Source: an uncultured Verrucomicrobiota bacterium (GTDB taxonomy: Bacteria > Verrucomicrobiota > Verrucomicrobiia > Opitutales > Opitutaceae). From it: DNA of 64,000 nt. Shown here in pieces: positions 8,396 to 17,277 of the stretch (positions are counted from its first letter, which is position 1; each line of letters begins with the position of its first letter). The translations under genes were made by a program, and so were the position numbers. Below the pieces are notes generated by a model, which searched no databases, had not been told where the DNA came from, and worked only from the letters and a program-made list of their open reading frames with translations. The stretch is taken from the NCBI GenBank assembly GCA_903876795.1, contig CAIRBK010000024.1, positions 117,162 to 181,161 of the forward strand, read 5' to 3'.

Positions 8396-9091
8396 CTAGT
8401 CCACCAACCGGTAGCCGATGCCGGACTCGGTTTTGAAGTAACGCGGCTGGTTTGGGTCGGGCTCCAGTTTCTGGCGCAGGTGCGTCATGTAAACGCGCAG
8501 GTAGTGCGTCTGCTCCTCGGCGTTCGGCCCCCAGAGGTCGCGGAGAATCTGACGGTGCGTGAGGACTTTCCCGCGATGGGCGACCAGCAGGCGGAGGAAG
8601 GCGTATTCCTTGGCGGAGAGCTTCACGTCGGCGCCATCCTTGGTCACGGTGCGGCGGGTGAGGTCTATCTCCACGGGGCCGAATTTCACGATGCTCACCT
8701 CGTCGGCCGGATGCGCGCGGCGGATGAGCACGCGCAGGCGGGCGAGGAGTTCGCCGCTGCCGAACGGTTTGGTGAGGTAATCGTCGGCTCCAGCGTCGAG
8801 CGCGGCGATTTTCTGGGCCTCCTCGCCGAGCACGGAAAGCACGAGAACGGGGACCTGGCTCCATTCGCGCAGGCGGCGAAGAACGTCGAGGCCGGAGAGA
8901 TCGGGCAGGCCGAGATCAAGGATGATGGCGTCGGGGCGTTTGAGCGCGGCCTCGTTCAGACCAAGCCGCCCGGTGTCGGTCTCGCGCACGGAATGGCCGG
9001 CGGCTTCTAGAGTGATGCGCAGCAGGCGCCGGATCTGCACCTCGTCGTCGATGACGAGGATGTCGGCGGGAACGGTGGTGGTGGCGGGCAC
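8396..9091 (-). CDS. kdpE: Response regulator KdpE
   Basis: A 231-residue OmpR/PhoB-type regulator. The receiver domain has the acidic pair in VIDDEVQI, the phospho-accepting Asp59 in AIILDLGLPD, and Lys in DDYLTKPF. The winged-helix domain starts near residue 130, with 'LSAKEYAFLRLLVAHRGKVLTH' and the end 'YFKTESGIGYRLVD'. KdpE partners the sensor kinase KdpD and activates the kdpFABC potassium-uptake genes. The receiver-winged-helix sequence 'GPNAEEQTHYLRVYMTHLRQKLE' is typical of KdpE. Unusually, kdpE is split from kdpD by 828 bp containing a RAYT transposase gene and its two flanking REP pairs, so kdpE may need its own promoter or readthrough. Confidence 0.93.
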   Translation of the reverse strand: MPATTTVPADILVIDDEVQIRRLLRITLEAAGHSVRETDTGRLGLNEAALKRPDAIILDLGLPDLSGLDVLRRLREWSQVPVLVLSVLGEEAQKIAALDAGADDYLTKPFGSGELLARLRVLIRRAHPADEVSIVKFGPVEIDLTRRTVTKDGADVKLSAKEYAFLRLLVAHRGKVLTHRQILRDLWGPNAEEQTHYLRVYMTHLRQKLEPDPNQPRYFKTESGIGYRLVD

Positions 9092-9103
9092 GGGAATTTA
9101 AGG

Positions 9104-9186
9104 GGGACGGACCTCCAGGTCCGTCGGGATGGTGTGCGGGTTGGGCGGGTTAAAAATTTTAACGGGACGGACCGGGAGGTCCGTCC
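9104..9186. repeat. REP pair (REPIN-like), left of the RAYT gene
   Basis: Two inverted copies of one palindrome. The first (9106-9125) reads GACGGACCT-CC-AGGTCCGTC, a perfect stem. The second (9165-9186) reads GGACGGACC-GGGA-GGTCCGTCC, a perfect 9-bp stem whose loop is the complement-orientation of the first. The 39-bp spacer contains a further AT-rich palindrome, GTTAAAAATTTTAAC (9149-9163). The RAYT stop codon starts 5 bp after the second copy. This layout, inverted REPs flanking a RAYT gene, is the known form of REPINs. Confidence 0.88.
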
Positions 9187-9190
9187 TCCT

Positions 9191-9814
9191 TTAGTAAACG
9201 GTTGTGCCAACGTGGAGACGATAGGAGTCGGGGGCGAGCCGGGCCTTTTCGGGGTTGCGACGTATATACCGGCGGCAGCGATGAAGGTGGGCGTCGTCAC
9301 GGATCAGACGATCCCAGTACCCTTCCTGCCAGAGCGGTCCGGTCGCGGCGCGGTGTTCGTTGATTTTGCGGGCGGAGAAACTTTTCCACGATTTCACCAC
9401 GGCGGGCAGCGGGTGTCCGGCGACGAGGCGGATGAGCGCGTGAACGTGGTTGGGCATGATGACAAAGCTGTCCAGTGCGTAGCGTTGTGCGTCGAAGTGG
9501 CGAAGCGTGGTCTCGATCTCGGCGGAGTGGGCCGGTTCGCGGAGCACACAAGACCCGTGGCCGGCGTCGAGCCAGCCGTCGATGCGGTCGGTGAATGTGC
9601 TGCGGTAGGCGAGCTCGGTCGCGGCGTCCCAGGGCGGCGGGTGGGAGGCGAGCCAGGCGGTGCGCTCGTTTTGCCAGGATGCCCAAAGGGGCGCCGGGAG
9701 GGAGTCGGCGAGTCGCCAGGTGAGGAAAACCAAGACGCCCGGTTGCTGCCAGTGCGGCAGGTGGCGGGTGTGGATCGTGATCGGCTCGTAGGGGTTGAAG
9801 AACGGCCCGTCCAT
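9191..9814 (-). mobile_element. RAYT: REP-associated tyrosine transposase (IS200/IS605-like Y1 family)
   Basis: A 207-residue protein of the Y1_Tnp fold. The HUH metal site is in 'FVIMPNHVHALIRLV' (His-Val-His), and the likely nucleophile tyrosine follows in 'LWQEGYWDRLIRDD', the typical RAYT C-terminal motif; 'RYIRRNPEKARL' closes the domain. The N-terminal part (NPYEPITIHTRHLPHWQQPG) is common in RAYTs that begin with a description of the target-strand fold. RAYTs are single-copy, chromosomally maintained relatives of IS200 transposases that bind and cleave REP palindromes. Both flanks here carry a REP inverted pair of the same sequence, supporting the match of enzyme and repeat. It has no stop or frameshift and looks functional. 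It sits between kdpD and kdpE, in the same direction. Confidence 0.92.
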
Positions 9815-9834
9815 GGATGCGGTGGTTTTTAAAG

Positions 9835-9907
9835 GAGAACGGAACTCCGGGTCCGTTGGCTGGGTGAATTGCCACGGTGCAGCAGGAGACGGACCGGGAG
9901 GTCCGTC
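9835..9907. repeat. REP pair (REPIN-like), right of the RAYT gene
   Basis: A second inverted pair. The first arm, GAACGGAACTCCGGGTCCGTTGG (from 9837), has one imperfect pair in the stem. The second (9888-9907) reads GACGGACC-GGGA-GGTCCGTC, a perfect 8-bp stem. It lies between the RAYT start and the kdpD stop codon (9920) and mirrors the pair at 9104-9186. Confidence 0.85.
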
Positions 9908-9919
9908 CTCCGGCGATCA

Positions 9920-12604
9920 TTACTCCGCGGGGACGCCGCCGTGGGGGGTATGCGGCAGGTAAACGGTAAACACGGCGCCGCCGCCGGGGTTTTCGCCGGC
10001 GATGATCTCGCCGCCTTGCGCGGTGACAAAGCCGCGGATGATCGAGAGGCCCAGTCCGAGGCCGCCGGAGCGGGCGGCGTCGCCGCGCTGGAATTTCTGG
10101 AAAAGGGTCGCGCGTATCGCGGGCGGGAGGCCCGGACCGCGGTCGGCGACGGTGAAGAACACGCGCGGTTTCCCGCTGCCGGTCTCGACGCCGCAGGTGA
10201 GGAAGACCGGCGTGCCGTCGGGGGTGTGGAGCGCGGCGTTCAGGAGCAGGTTGGCGATGACTTGCTCCATGAGCGCGGCGTCGGCGCGGAAGAGAGGCAT
10301 GTCGTCGGGCACGCTGGTTTCGAGCGGGTGGGCGGCGAGCGAGTCGCGCACACCGTCGAGGGCGGCGTTGAGCAGATCGCGGGCGTCGCACCAGTCGAGA
10401 CGCGGGCGGAGGGAGCCGGTTTCAAGACGCGTCTGGTCGAGGAGATTGCCGACCAGGCGGTTGAGGCGGCGGGTGGCGGTGCCGATCTCGGCGGCGAGTC
10501 GGTCGCGGGTGGCGGGATCGGCTTGGGTGAAGGTCTCCGCTGCGGCGGTGAGAACGGCGAGCGGGGTGCGCAGCTCGTGGGAGACACCGTCGAGCAGGGC
10601 GCGGTGGAGCTTGTCGGACTCGGCGAGCAGTTTCTCGCGTTCGCCGGCGGCCTGGAGCTGGTCGCGCTCGACGATCAGGGCGAGCTGGGCGGCGAAGCTT
10701 TCGGCGAGTTCGCGCTGGGCGAGAGTGAGCAGCGTGTCGTCGGCCAGGCGCATCACGAGCACTCCGTGCACGGTGTCGTCGCGGACGAGCGGCAGGTGCA
10801 GGGCTTCGGAGGACGGCAGGGTGTCGGTGAAGCGGCCGGCGGGTTTGCGGTTGCGCCAAGTCCAGGCGGCGACGGCGCGTTCTTTGTCGCCTAGGGTGAA
10901 GGAGCCTGCGAAGTGAGGGGACAGGGCGTCTTCGGAGTCGCCGAGCAGGAGGGCGGTCTTGGTGTTGAACAACGTGTCGGCCTGCCGGAGGGCGGCGAAG
11001 ACGGCGTCGTCGAGCGAGCGGGCGGAACCGAGCGCCTGGGTGAGGTGGAACAGGGCGGTGGCGCGCGCCTCGCGAAGGCGTTCGTGGCGGGCCTGGGCGC
11101 GCACTCGGGCGGTGAGTTGGCCGGCGACGAGGGCGACGATGAAGTAGGTCGCGAACATCATGCCGTCCTCGAACTTCGAGATGCTGAAGCTGAGGAGCGG
11201 CGGGATGAAGAGAAAATTCCAGGTGAGCGCGCTGAGCACTCCGGCGGCGAGCACGGGCCAGCGACCGACGCGCAGGCTGAGCACGATCACGGCCAGCAGG
11301 TAGAGCAGGCCGACGGCGAGGTAGCCGGTGTGGGGCACGAAAAACCAGCCGGCGAGCGTGAGCACGAAGAGGACGACCGACACGGCGGCGTATTCGCGGC
11401 CGGGCGACGCGAAGGCGATTTCCCAATCGATGCGCAGGCCGGGTTTGTCGGCGAGACGCTCGGCCGGGACGACGTAGATGTCGATGGGGCCGCTGGCGCG
11501 GAGCAGTCGGTCAACCAGGCTGCCGCCGCGCAGCCAGTCGAGCCAGCGGGCGCCGCGGGATTTGCCGACGACGATCTGCGTGGCGTTGTTTTGCAGGGCG
11601 ACGCGCACGAGGGCGGCGACGATGTTTTCGTCGTGGGTGACGACGATTTCGGCGCCGAGTTCGCGGGCGAGGGCGAGGTTTTTTTCGCGGCGGCGCCGGT
11701 CACCCGGGGGGAGCGCCCGCGAGGATTCGACGCTCACGGCGATCCACGCCGCGCCCTGGGCGGCGGCCATGCGGCGGGTCCAGCGGACGAGCTGGGTGGA
11801 CGACGGGCTGGGGCCTACGGCGACGAGGAGACGTTCGCCGGAACGCCAGACGGTTTTTAGCGGCGAGGTGGCGCGGAGTTCGCGCAGGCGTTTGTCCACG
11901 CGTTCGGCGACGAAACGCAGGGCCAGCTCGCGCAGGGCGGTGAGGTGGGTGTCCTTGAAAAAACCCTCGGCTGCGGCGGCGCGGGTGCGGTCGGCGAGGT
12001 AGACCTTGCCTTCTTTCAGCCGCTCGCGAAGCGCCTCGGGCGTGATGTCGATGAGCTCGATCTGGTCGGCGAGCTCGAAGACGGAGTCGGGCACGGTTTC
12101 GTGAATGGTGGCTCCGGTAATCTGGCGGTCGGCGTCGGCGCGGGACTCGATGTGCTGGACGTTGAGCGTGGTGAAGACGTCGATGCCGGCGTCGAGCAGC
12201 TCGACGACGTCCTGGTAGCGCTTGGGGTGGCGGGAGCCCTCGGCGTTGGTGTGGGCGAATTCGTCCACGAGGACGAGGCGAGGGCGGGGCTGGCGGGCGA
12301 GGATGCCTTCGAGGTCCATCTCGCCGACGAGAATCCCGCGGTAGGAGACCATGCGGCGAGGGAACACGGGGAGGCCGGCGAGGAGCGCCTCGGTCTCGGC
12401 GCGGCCGTGGGTTTCGACGAGGCCGACGAGGAGATCGGTGCCGTCCAGTTGTTCCTGCCGGGCGGCGCGGAGCATGGCGTAGGTCTTGCCCACGCCGGGG
12501 CACATGCCGAAGAAGATTTTCAGGCGACCGCGACGGGCGCGCTGCTCGTCGCGTTGGAGCGAGGCGAGCAGGGCGTCGGGATCGGGACGCGAGGTGACGG
12601 ACAT
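9920..12604 (-). CDS. kdpD: Osmosensitive K+ channel sensor histidine kinase KdpD
   Basis: An 894-residue sensor kinase for potassium limitation. Order of domains: KdpD domain with Walker A GMCPGVGKT (residues 33-41) and VDEFAHTNAEGSRHPKRYQD; a USP-like domain at about 255-385 (LLVAVGPSPSSTQLVRW ... IVVGKSRGARW); a four-helix membrane block at about 405-500; a GAF-like domain at 515-640; and the kinase core with the phospho-accepting His676 in SHELRTP, then N and G boxes (NLLLNAALHTPDG, DRGPGLP). This is full length for KdpD. It controls KdpE. In some Firmicutes the USP domain of KdpD binds c-di-AMP; whether that holds here cannot be seen. It starts 5 bp after kdpC ends, so the genes are co-transcribed. 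Confidence 0.96.
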   Translation of the reverse strand: MSVTSRPDPDALLASLQRDEQRARRGRLKIFFGMCPGVGKTYAMLRAARQEQLDGTDLLVGLVETHGRAETEALLAGLPVFPRRMVSYRGILVGEMDLEGILARQPRPRLVLVDEFAHTNAEGSRHPKRYQDVVELLDAGIDVFTTLNVQHIESRADADRQITGATIHETVPDSVFELADQIELIDITPEALRERLKEGKVYLADRTRAAAAEGFFKDTHLTALRELALRFVAERVDKRLRELRATSPLKTVWRSGERLLVAVGPSPSSTQLVRWTRRMAAAQGAAWIAVSVESSRALPPGDRRRREKNLALARELGAEIVVTHDENIVAALVRVALQNNATQIVVGKSRGARWLDWLRGGSLVDRLLRASGPIDIYVVPAERLADKPGLRIDWEIAFASPGREYAAVSVVLFVLTLAGWFFVPHTGYLAVGLLYLLAVIVLSLRVGRWPVLAAGVLSALTWNFLFIPPLLSFSISKFEDGMMFATYFIVALVAGQLTARVRAQARHERLREARATALFHLTQALGSARSLDDAVFAALRQADTLFNTKTALLLGDSEDALSPHFAGSFTLGDKERAVAAWTWRNRKPAGRFTDTLPSSEALHLPLVRDDTVHGVLVMRLADDTLLTLAQRELAESFAAQLALIVERDQLQAAGEREKLLAESDKLHRALLDGVSHELRTPLAVLTAAAETFTQADPATRDRLAAEIGTATRRLNRLVGNLLDQTRLETGSLRPRLDWCDARDLLNAALDGVRDSLAAHPLETSVPDDMPLFRADAALMEQVIANLLLNAALHTPDGTPVFLTCGVETGSGKPRVFFTVADRGPGLPPAIRATLFQKFQRGDAARSGGLGLGLSIIRGFVTAQGGEIIAGENPGGGAVFTVYLPHTPHGGVPAE

Positions 12605-12609
12605 GAGGC

Positions 12610-13194
12610 TTACTTTATCCCGTCGAGAGCGCGGTTCAGCAAGAGCACGTTGACGCCCGGCTCGCCGAGGATGCCGAGGTCCTGCGGGTCGGTGTGCGCG
12701 GCGATGAGTTGGGTGACGGTGGCGAGCGGGAGGTGGCGGACGCGGGCGATGCGGGGAGCCTGGAGCGTGGCGTTGGCGAGGCTGATGTGCGGGTCGAGTC
12801 CGCTGGCGGAAGCGGTGACGGCGTCGGCGGGGATGGGGGCGTCGGGTGCGAGATGGTTGGCGGCGCGGTAGGCGGCGACGGCGGCTTTGATGGAGTCGGC
12901 GAGTTTTTGACTGGTGGGGCCGAGGTTGGTGCCCGAGGAAGCGGCGGCGTCGTAGCCGGAACCGGCGGCGGAGGGGCGGGAAGCGAAGTAACGGTCGGAC
13001 CTGAATGCCTGGCCGAGGAGCACCGAGCCGCGCACGGTGCCGTCGGCGTCGGTGACGAGGGAGCCGTTGGCCCGGGAGGGGAAGAGGGTGTGGGCACCGG
13101 CCCAGACGGCGAGCGGGTAGACGCCGCAGAGGAGCAACGCGAAGAGGAGCGTGAGGACAACAGCGGTGCGGAGTTCGGAGAGGACAGTTTGCAT
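12610..13194 (-). CDS. kdpC: K+-transporting ATPase subunit KdpC
   Basis: A 194-residue protein with one N-terminal membrane segment (VVLTLLFALLLCGVYPLAVW) and a periplasmic domain. Family motifs are clear: 'GSVLLGQAFRSDRYFASRPS', 'GTNLGPTSQKLADS', 'SASGLDPHISLANATLQAPRIA' and 'GEPGVNVLLLNRAL'. KdpC stabilises the KdpA-KdpB complex and is needed for ATP-driven potassium uptake. It lies between kdpB and kdpD on the minus strand; the 85-bp gap to kdpB holds a single REP palindrome. Confidence 0.96.
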   Translation of the reverse strand: MQTVLSELRTAVVLTLLFALLLCGVYPLAVWAGAHTLFPSRANGSLVTDADGTVRGSVLLGQAFRSDRYFASRPSAAGSGYDAAASSGTNLGPTSQKLADSIKAAVAAYRAANHLAPDAPIPADAVTASASGLDPHISLANATLQAPRIARVRHLPLATVTQLIAAHTDPQDLGILGEPGVNVLLLNRALDGIK

Positions 13195-13253
13195 GGTGGA
13201 GGGTGGTGTAGAGGGGCAGGGACCTCGGGGGTTTGGGGTGGGTGATTGGAGAG

Positions 13254-13275
13254 GGACGGACCGGGAGGTCCGTCC
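13254..13275. repeat. Single REP palindrome between kdpB and kdpC
   Basis: GGACGGACC-GGGA-GGTCCGTCC, identical in stem and loop to the copy at 9165-9186. It ends 4 bp before the kdpB stop codon. A degenerate partner may exist at 13212-13230 (GGGGCAGGGACCTCGGGGG), but that is weak. Confidence 0.85.
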
Positions 13276-13279
13276 TCCG

Positions 13280-15424
13280 TCAGACGAGGTGGAGGGCGTT
13301 GATGAGGACGTCGATGAGCTTGATGCCGGCGAAGGGGACGAGGATGCCGCCGAGGCCGTAAATGAGCAGGTTACGCAGCAGCATCGCGGAGGCGCCGATG
13401 GGGCGGTAGGCGACGCCTTTGAGCGCGAGCGGGATGAGGGCGATGATGACGAGGGCGTTGAAGATGACCGCGCTGAGAATCGCGCTGAAGGGCGAGCCCA
13501 GGTGCATGATGTTGAGCGGGGCGATGGCGGGGAAGGCGCCGACGAGCATCGCGGGGATGATCGCGAAGTATTTGGCGATGTCGTTGGCGATGGAAAACGT
13601 GGTGAGCGCGCCGCGGGTGATAAGCAGCTGTTTGCCGATGGCGACGATGTCGAGGAGCTTGGTGGGGTTGCTGTCGAGATCGACCATGTTGCCGGCCTCC
13701 TTGGCGGCCTGGGTGCCGGTGTTCATGGCGACGCCGACATCGGCCTGGGCGAGGGCGGGGGCGTCGTTGGTGCCGTCGCCGGTCATGGCGACGAGGTGGC
13801 CGAGGGCTTGTTCGTCGCGGATGCGTTGCAGCTTCATCTCGGGGGTGGCCTGGGCGAGGAAGTCGTCCACGCCGGCCTCGGCGGCGATGGCGGCGGCGGT
13901 GAGGGGATTGTCGCCGGTAATCATCACGGTGCGGATGCCCATGGCGCGGAGCTGGGCGAAACGCTCCTTGATGCCGCCCTTCACTACGTCCTTGAGGAAG
14001 ATGACACCGAGGGCGGCGGCGGTGCCGTTGACAGCTTCGGCAACGACAAGAGGCGTGCCGCCCTGGCGGGAAATGGACTCGACGGCGGCGTTGATGGCGG
14101 CGGGGCAGGTGCCGCCGAGGGACTCGACCCAGGCCTGGATGTTGGCGGAGGCGCCCTTGCGGATTTGGCGGGATACGGACTGCGCGGAAGAGGACGGATT
14201 TCCGGGTCCGCCTGACGGGAGGGGAACGGGTCGGGAGGTCCGTTCTCCGGCGGAGGCGGCGGGAGTGGACGCGGCTGACTCGAGCAGGTCCACGCCGCTC
14301 ATGCGGGTCTGGGCGGAGAAGGGAACGAAGGTGGCGTGCGGGGCGGCGAGGACGCGGCCGCGCAGGCCGAATTTTTCTTTGGCGAGGACGACGATGCTGC
14401 GGCCCTCGGGGGTTTCGTCGGCGAGGGAGGAGAGTTGCGCGGCGTCGGCGAGCCGCTCGGGGGTGACACCGGGGGCGGGGACGAACTCGGCGGCTTGGCG
14501 GTTGCCGAGCGTGATGGTGCCGGTCTTGTCGAGGAGCAGCACGTCGATGTCGCCGGCGGCCTCGACGGAACGGCCGGAGACGGCGAGGACGTTGCCCTGC
14601 AGCAGGCGGTCCATGCCGGAGATACCGATGGCGCTGAGGAGTCCGCCGATCGTCGTGGGGATGAGGCAGACGAGCAGGGCGATGAGCGTGGTGACGGAGA
14701 ACGCGACGCCCGCGTATTGGCCGAAGGGTTTCAGGGCCAGGATGACGAGCAGGAAGATAAACGTGAGCGCGGAGAGCAGGATGGTGAGGGCGATCTCGTT
14801 GGGTGTTTTCTGTCGGGAGGCGCCCTCGACCAAGCTGATCATGTGGTCGAGAAAACCCTCGCCTGGATTGGCGGTGACGCGGATGAGGAGCGTGTCGGAG
14901 AGGAGCGCGGTGCCGCCGGTGACGGCGCTGCGGTCGCCGCCGGCCTCGCGGATGACGGGCGCGGATTCGCCGGTGATGGCGGATTCGTCCACCGAGGCGG
15001 CGCCCTCGATGACCTCGCCGTCGCCGGGGATGAGTTCGCCGGCCTTGACGAAGACGAGATCGCCCTTGGCGAGGAGGGCGGCGTCGATGGATTCGAGGGA
15101 GCCGTCCTTTTGGCGGCGGTGGGCGACGAGCTGTTTGCGCGAGGCGCGGAGGGTCCGGGCCTGGGCTTTGCCGCGACCCTCGGCGACCGACTCGGCGAAG
15201 TTGGAGAAGACGACGGTAAAGAGCAGCCAGAGTGCGATCTGCAGGACGTAGCCGAACGGATCGTTGGAGGTGAAGAGCTGCTGGAACGAAAGGAACGCGC
15301 CCAGCAGCGTGATGAACATCACGGGGTTCCTAAGCTGGGTGCGCGGATCGAGTTTTTTTAGAGAATCAAGGGAGGCCTGGCGCAGGATGGCGGGATCGAA
15401 AAAGGAGGCGGCTTTGGTGCTCAT
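13280..15424 (-). CDS. kdpB: K+-transporting P-type ATPase subunit KdpB, with in-frame REP insertion
   Basis: A 714-residue P-type ATPase, about 30 residues longer than usual. The start is the ATG at 15424 ([14 protein letters not shown]); the track's earlier start adds 13 residues overlapping kdpA. Motifs: actuator loop ITGESAPV (about residues 150-156), phosphorylation motif DKTGT with Asp299, '[11 protein letters not shown]' in the nucleotide domain, and hinge [18 protein letters not shown]. KdpB hydrolyses ATP and drives K+ through KdpA. Between RMSGVDL and RQIRKGA, where the protein is normally almost continuous, there are about 37 extra residues (near 382-418; Ser, Pro, Ala and Gly rich). 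Their DNA contains an inverted pair of REP palindromes. The frame is intact, so the gene may still work. Confidence 0.95.
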   Translation of the reverse strand: MSTKAASFFDPAILRQASLDSLKKLDPRTQLRNPVMFITLLGAFLSFQQLFTSNDPFGYVLQIALWLLFTVVFSNFAESVAEGRGKAQARTLRASRKQLVAHRRQKDGSLESIDAALLAKGDLVFVKAGELIPGDGEVIEGAASVDESAITGESAPVIREAGGDRSAVTGGTALLSDTLLIRVTANPGEGFLDHMISLVEGASRQKTPNEIALTILLSALTFIFLLVILALKPFGQYAGVAFSVTTLIALLVCLIPTTIGGLLSAIGISGMDRLLQGNVLAVSGRSVEAAGDIDVLLLDKTGTITLGNRQAAEFVPAPGVTPERLADAAQLSSLADETPEGRSIVVLAKEKFGLRGRVLAAPHATFVPFSAQTRMSGVDLLESAASTPAASAGERTSRPVPLPSGGPGNPSSSAQSVSRQIRKGASANIQAWVESLGGTCPAAINAAVESISRQGGTPLVVAEAVNGTAAALGVIFLKDVVKGGIKERFAQLRAMGIRTVMITGDNPLTAAAIAAEAGVDDFLAQATPEMKLQRIRDEQALGHLVAMTGDGTNDAPALAQADVGVAMNTGTQAAKEAGNMVDLDSNPTKLLDIVAIGKQLLITRGALTTFSIANDIAKYFAIIPAMLVGAFPAIAPLNIMHLGSPFSAILSAVIFNALVIIALIPLALKGVAYRPIGASAMLLRNLLIYGLGGILVPFAGIKLIDVLINALHLV
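14189..14248. repeat. REP pair inside the kdpB coding sequence
   Basis: First arm GGACGGATTTCCGGGTCCGCC (14192-14212), second arm GAACGGGTC-GGGA-GGTCCGTTC (14224-14245), each an imperfect copy of the REP palindrome and in the same inverted order as the pairs beside the RAYT gene. The spacer is only 11 bp. It is translated on the minus strand as part of a Ser/Pro/Gly-rich loop of KdpB. Confidence 0.85.
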
Positions 15425-15443
15425 GGGAGAGGGCGTGGATTTG

Positions 15444-17171
15444 TCAGAACAGGATGCCGGCATTCATCAGGAAGTGTTCGACGACCGGGCCCATCGCCAG
15501 GGCGGGCAGGAAGGTGAGCGCGCCGACGAGGACGACGGTGCCGACGAGTAGGAGGACGAAGGCGGGCCCCTCGGTCTTGAAGGTGCCGGCGCTGGCGGGG
15601 ACGAGCCGTTTGCCGGCGAAATTGCCGGCGAGGGCGAGGATGGGGACAATCATCAGGAAACGACCGACGAGCATCGCGATGCCCAGGGTGACGTTCCAAT
15701 GCGGGTCGCCGTTGGCGGGATTGGCGGTGAGGCCGGCGAAGGCGCTGCCGTTGTTGCCCACCGCCGAACTGTAGGCGTAGAGGATCTCGCTGAAGCCGTG
15801 CGGGCCGGCGTCGTTGAGTGCGTCCGTGCCCCACCGGGCCACGCTGGCCCAGGCGGTGAAGCCGAGGGTGGTCGCGGCGAGCACCATGAGGGCGAGCATG
15901 ACGAGTTTGACGTCGCCGGCCTCGATTTTTTTGCCGGCGTATTCGGGAGTGCGGCCGACCATGAGGCCGGCGATGAACACGGCGAGGATCACGAAGACCA
16001 ACATGCCGTAGAGGCCGGAACCCACCCCGCCGAAGATGACTTCGCCGGTCTGGAAATTGAAGAGCAGGACGAGTCCGCCGAGCGGCGTGAACGAGTCGTG
16101 CATGGCGTTTACCGCGCCGCAGGAGGCGTCGGTGGTGATGGTGGCGAAGAGGGCGGAGTTGAAGACGCCGAAACGGACCTCCTTGCCCTCCAGGTTGCCG
16201 TCCTCGGCGGCGACGCCGAGGGACTGGTGGATGGGATTGCCGGCGGCCTCGGCCTTCCAGGCGACCAGCGCGCCGGCGATGAACAGCACGGCCATCGCGC
16301 TCCAGACGGCCCAGCCGTGGCGCTGGTTTTTGACCATGCGGCCGAGCCACCAGGTCAGCGCGCTCGGGATCGCGAAGATCGAGAGCATCTGGAGGAAGTT
16401 GGAGAGCGGCGTGGGGTTCTCGAACGGATGGGCGGCGTTGGCGTTGAAGAAGCCGCCGCCGTTGGTGCCGAGCATCTTGATGGCGACCTGGGAGGCCGCA
16501 GGTCCTTGGGCGATGGTCTGCGCGGCGCCCTCGAGGGTGCGGGCGACGGTGTAGGGCGAGAAGTTTTGCACGATGCCCTGCGAGACGAGGAAGAGCGCGA
16601 AGACCAGCGAGAGCGGCGCGAGCAGGTAGTAGGTGACGCGCACGGCATCGACCCAGAAGTTGCCCACGGTCAGGGTGGATTGACGGGCGAGGCCGCGCAC
16701 GAGGGCGGCGGCGACGGCGATGCCGGCGGCGGCCGAGGTGAAGTTGTGGAGAGTCAGCGCGACCATCTGCGAGAAATACGACAACGTCGATTCGCCGCCG
16801 TAACTCTGCCAGTTGGTGTTGGTGGTGAAACTGGCGGCGGTGTTGAACGCCAGGTGAGACGAGAGACCGGCGAAGCCCTGGGGGTTGAGCGGCAGGCGGT
16901 CCTGGTGGCGCAGGATGAAATAGGTGAAGAACAGGCCGATCGAGCTGAAGACCAGCAATGACCCGGTGTAGGCCAGCCAGCCCTGTTCCTTCGAGGGATC
17001 GATGCCGATGAGGCGATAGGTGACGCGTTCGACGGGCTTGACGAGCCGGTCGAGGAACGTGCGTCCGCCGGCGTCGAACACACGCACGAGGTGGAGCCCG
17101 AGCGGTTTGGTGACGAGGAGGAGCGCGGCGAGGTAGAGCGCGAACTGGAACCAGGCGTTGGCGTTGTTCAT
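15444..17171 (-). CDS. kdpA: K+-transporting ATPase potassium-binding subunit KdpA
   Basis: A 575-residue membrane protein of the SKT superfamily with about ten membrane segments. All four selectivity-filter loops are visible: '[14 protein letters not shown]', '[12 protein letters not shown]', '[18 protein letters not shown]' and '[12 protein letters not shown]'. KdpA binds and conducts K+ with micromolar affinity, coupled to ATP use by KdpB. The start ATG at 17171 lies 23 bp after the kdpF stop. It ends 19 bp before kdpB. Confidence 0.97.
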   Translation of the reverse strand: MNNANAWFQFALYLAALLLVTKPLGLHLVRVFDAGGRTFLDRLVKPVERVTYRLIGIDPSKEQGWLAYTGSLLVFSSIGLFFTYFILRHQDRLPLNPQGFAGLSSHLAFNTAASFTTNTNWQSYGGESTLSYFSQMVALTLHNFTSAAAGIAVAAALVRGLARQSTLTVGNFWVDAVRVTYYLLAPLSLVFALFLVSQGIVQNFSPYTVARTLEGAAQTIAQGPAASQVAIKMLGTNGGGFFNANAAHPFENPTPLSNFLQMLSIFAIPSALTWWLGRMVKNQRHGWAVWSAMAVLFIAGALVAWKAEAAGNPIHQSLGVAAEDGNLEGKEVRFGVFNSALFATITTDASCGAVNAMHDSFTPLGGLVLLFNFQTGEVIFGGVGSGLYGMLVFVILAVFIAGLMVGRTPEYAGKKIEAGDVKLVMLALMVLAATTLGFTAWASVARWGTDALNDAGPHGFSEILYAYSSAVGNNGSAFAGLTANPANGDPHWNVTLGIAMLVGRFLMIVPILALAGNFAGKRLVPASAGTFKTEGPAFVLLLVGTVVLVGALTFLPALAMGPVVEHFLMNAGILF

Positions 17172-17181
17172 GAACGTTGAC

Positions 17182-17193
17182 GGGACGGACCGG
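17182..17193. repeat. Half REP remnant at the kdpF-kdpA junction
   Basis: GGGACGGACCGG matches the first half of the REP palindrome seen elsewhere in the locus (GGGACGGACCGGGA). The second arm is absent; the kdpF stop codon follows at once. It may be the scar of a lost copy, or chance. Confidence 0.5.
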
Positions 17194-17277
17194 TTAGAAG
17201 TTCTCGGGGCGCACGACGGCGACGACGAGGTAGGCGAGGCAGGCGACGGCGAGCAGGCCGATGAGAATGTTTTCCAT
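17194..17277 (-). CDS. kdpF: K+-transporting ATPase small subunit KdpF
   Basis: A 27-residue membrane peptide, MENILIGLLAVACLAYLVVA followed by VVRPENF, too short for the ORF track. One hydrophobic helix fills residues 4-22, and the C-terminal 'RPE(N/K)F' is the KdpF hallmark. KdpF is a lipid-like stabiliser of the KdpABC complex. Its position directly upstream of kdpA on the same strand confirms the call. Confidence 0.93.
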   Translation of the reverse strand: MENILIGLLAVACLAYLVVAVVRPENF

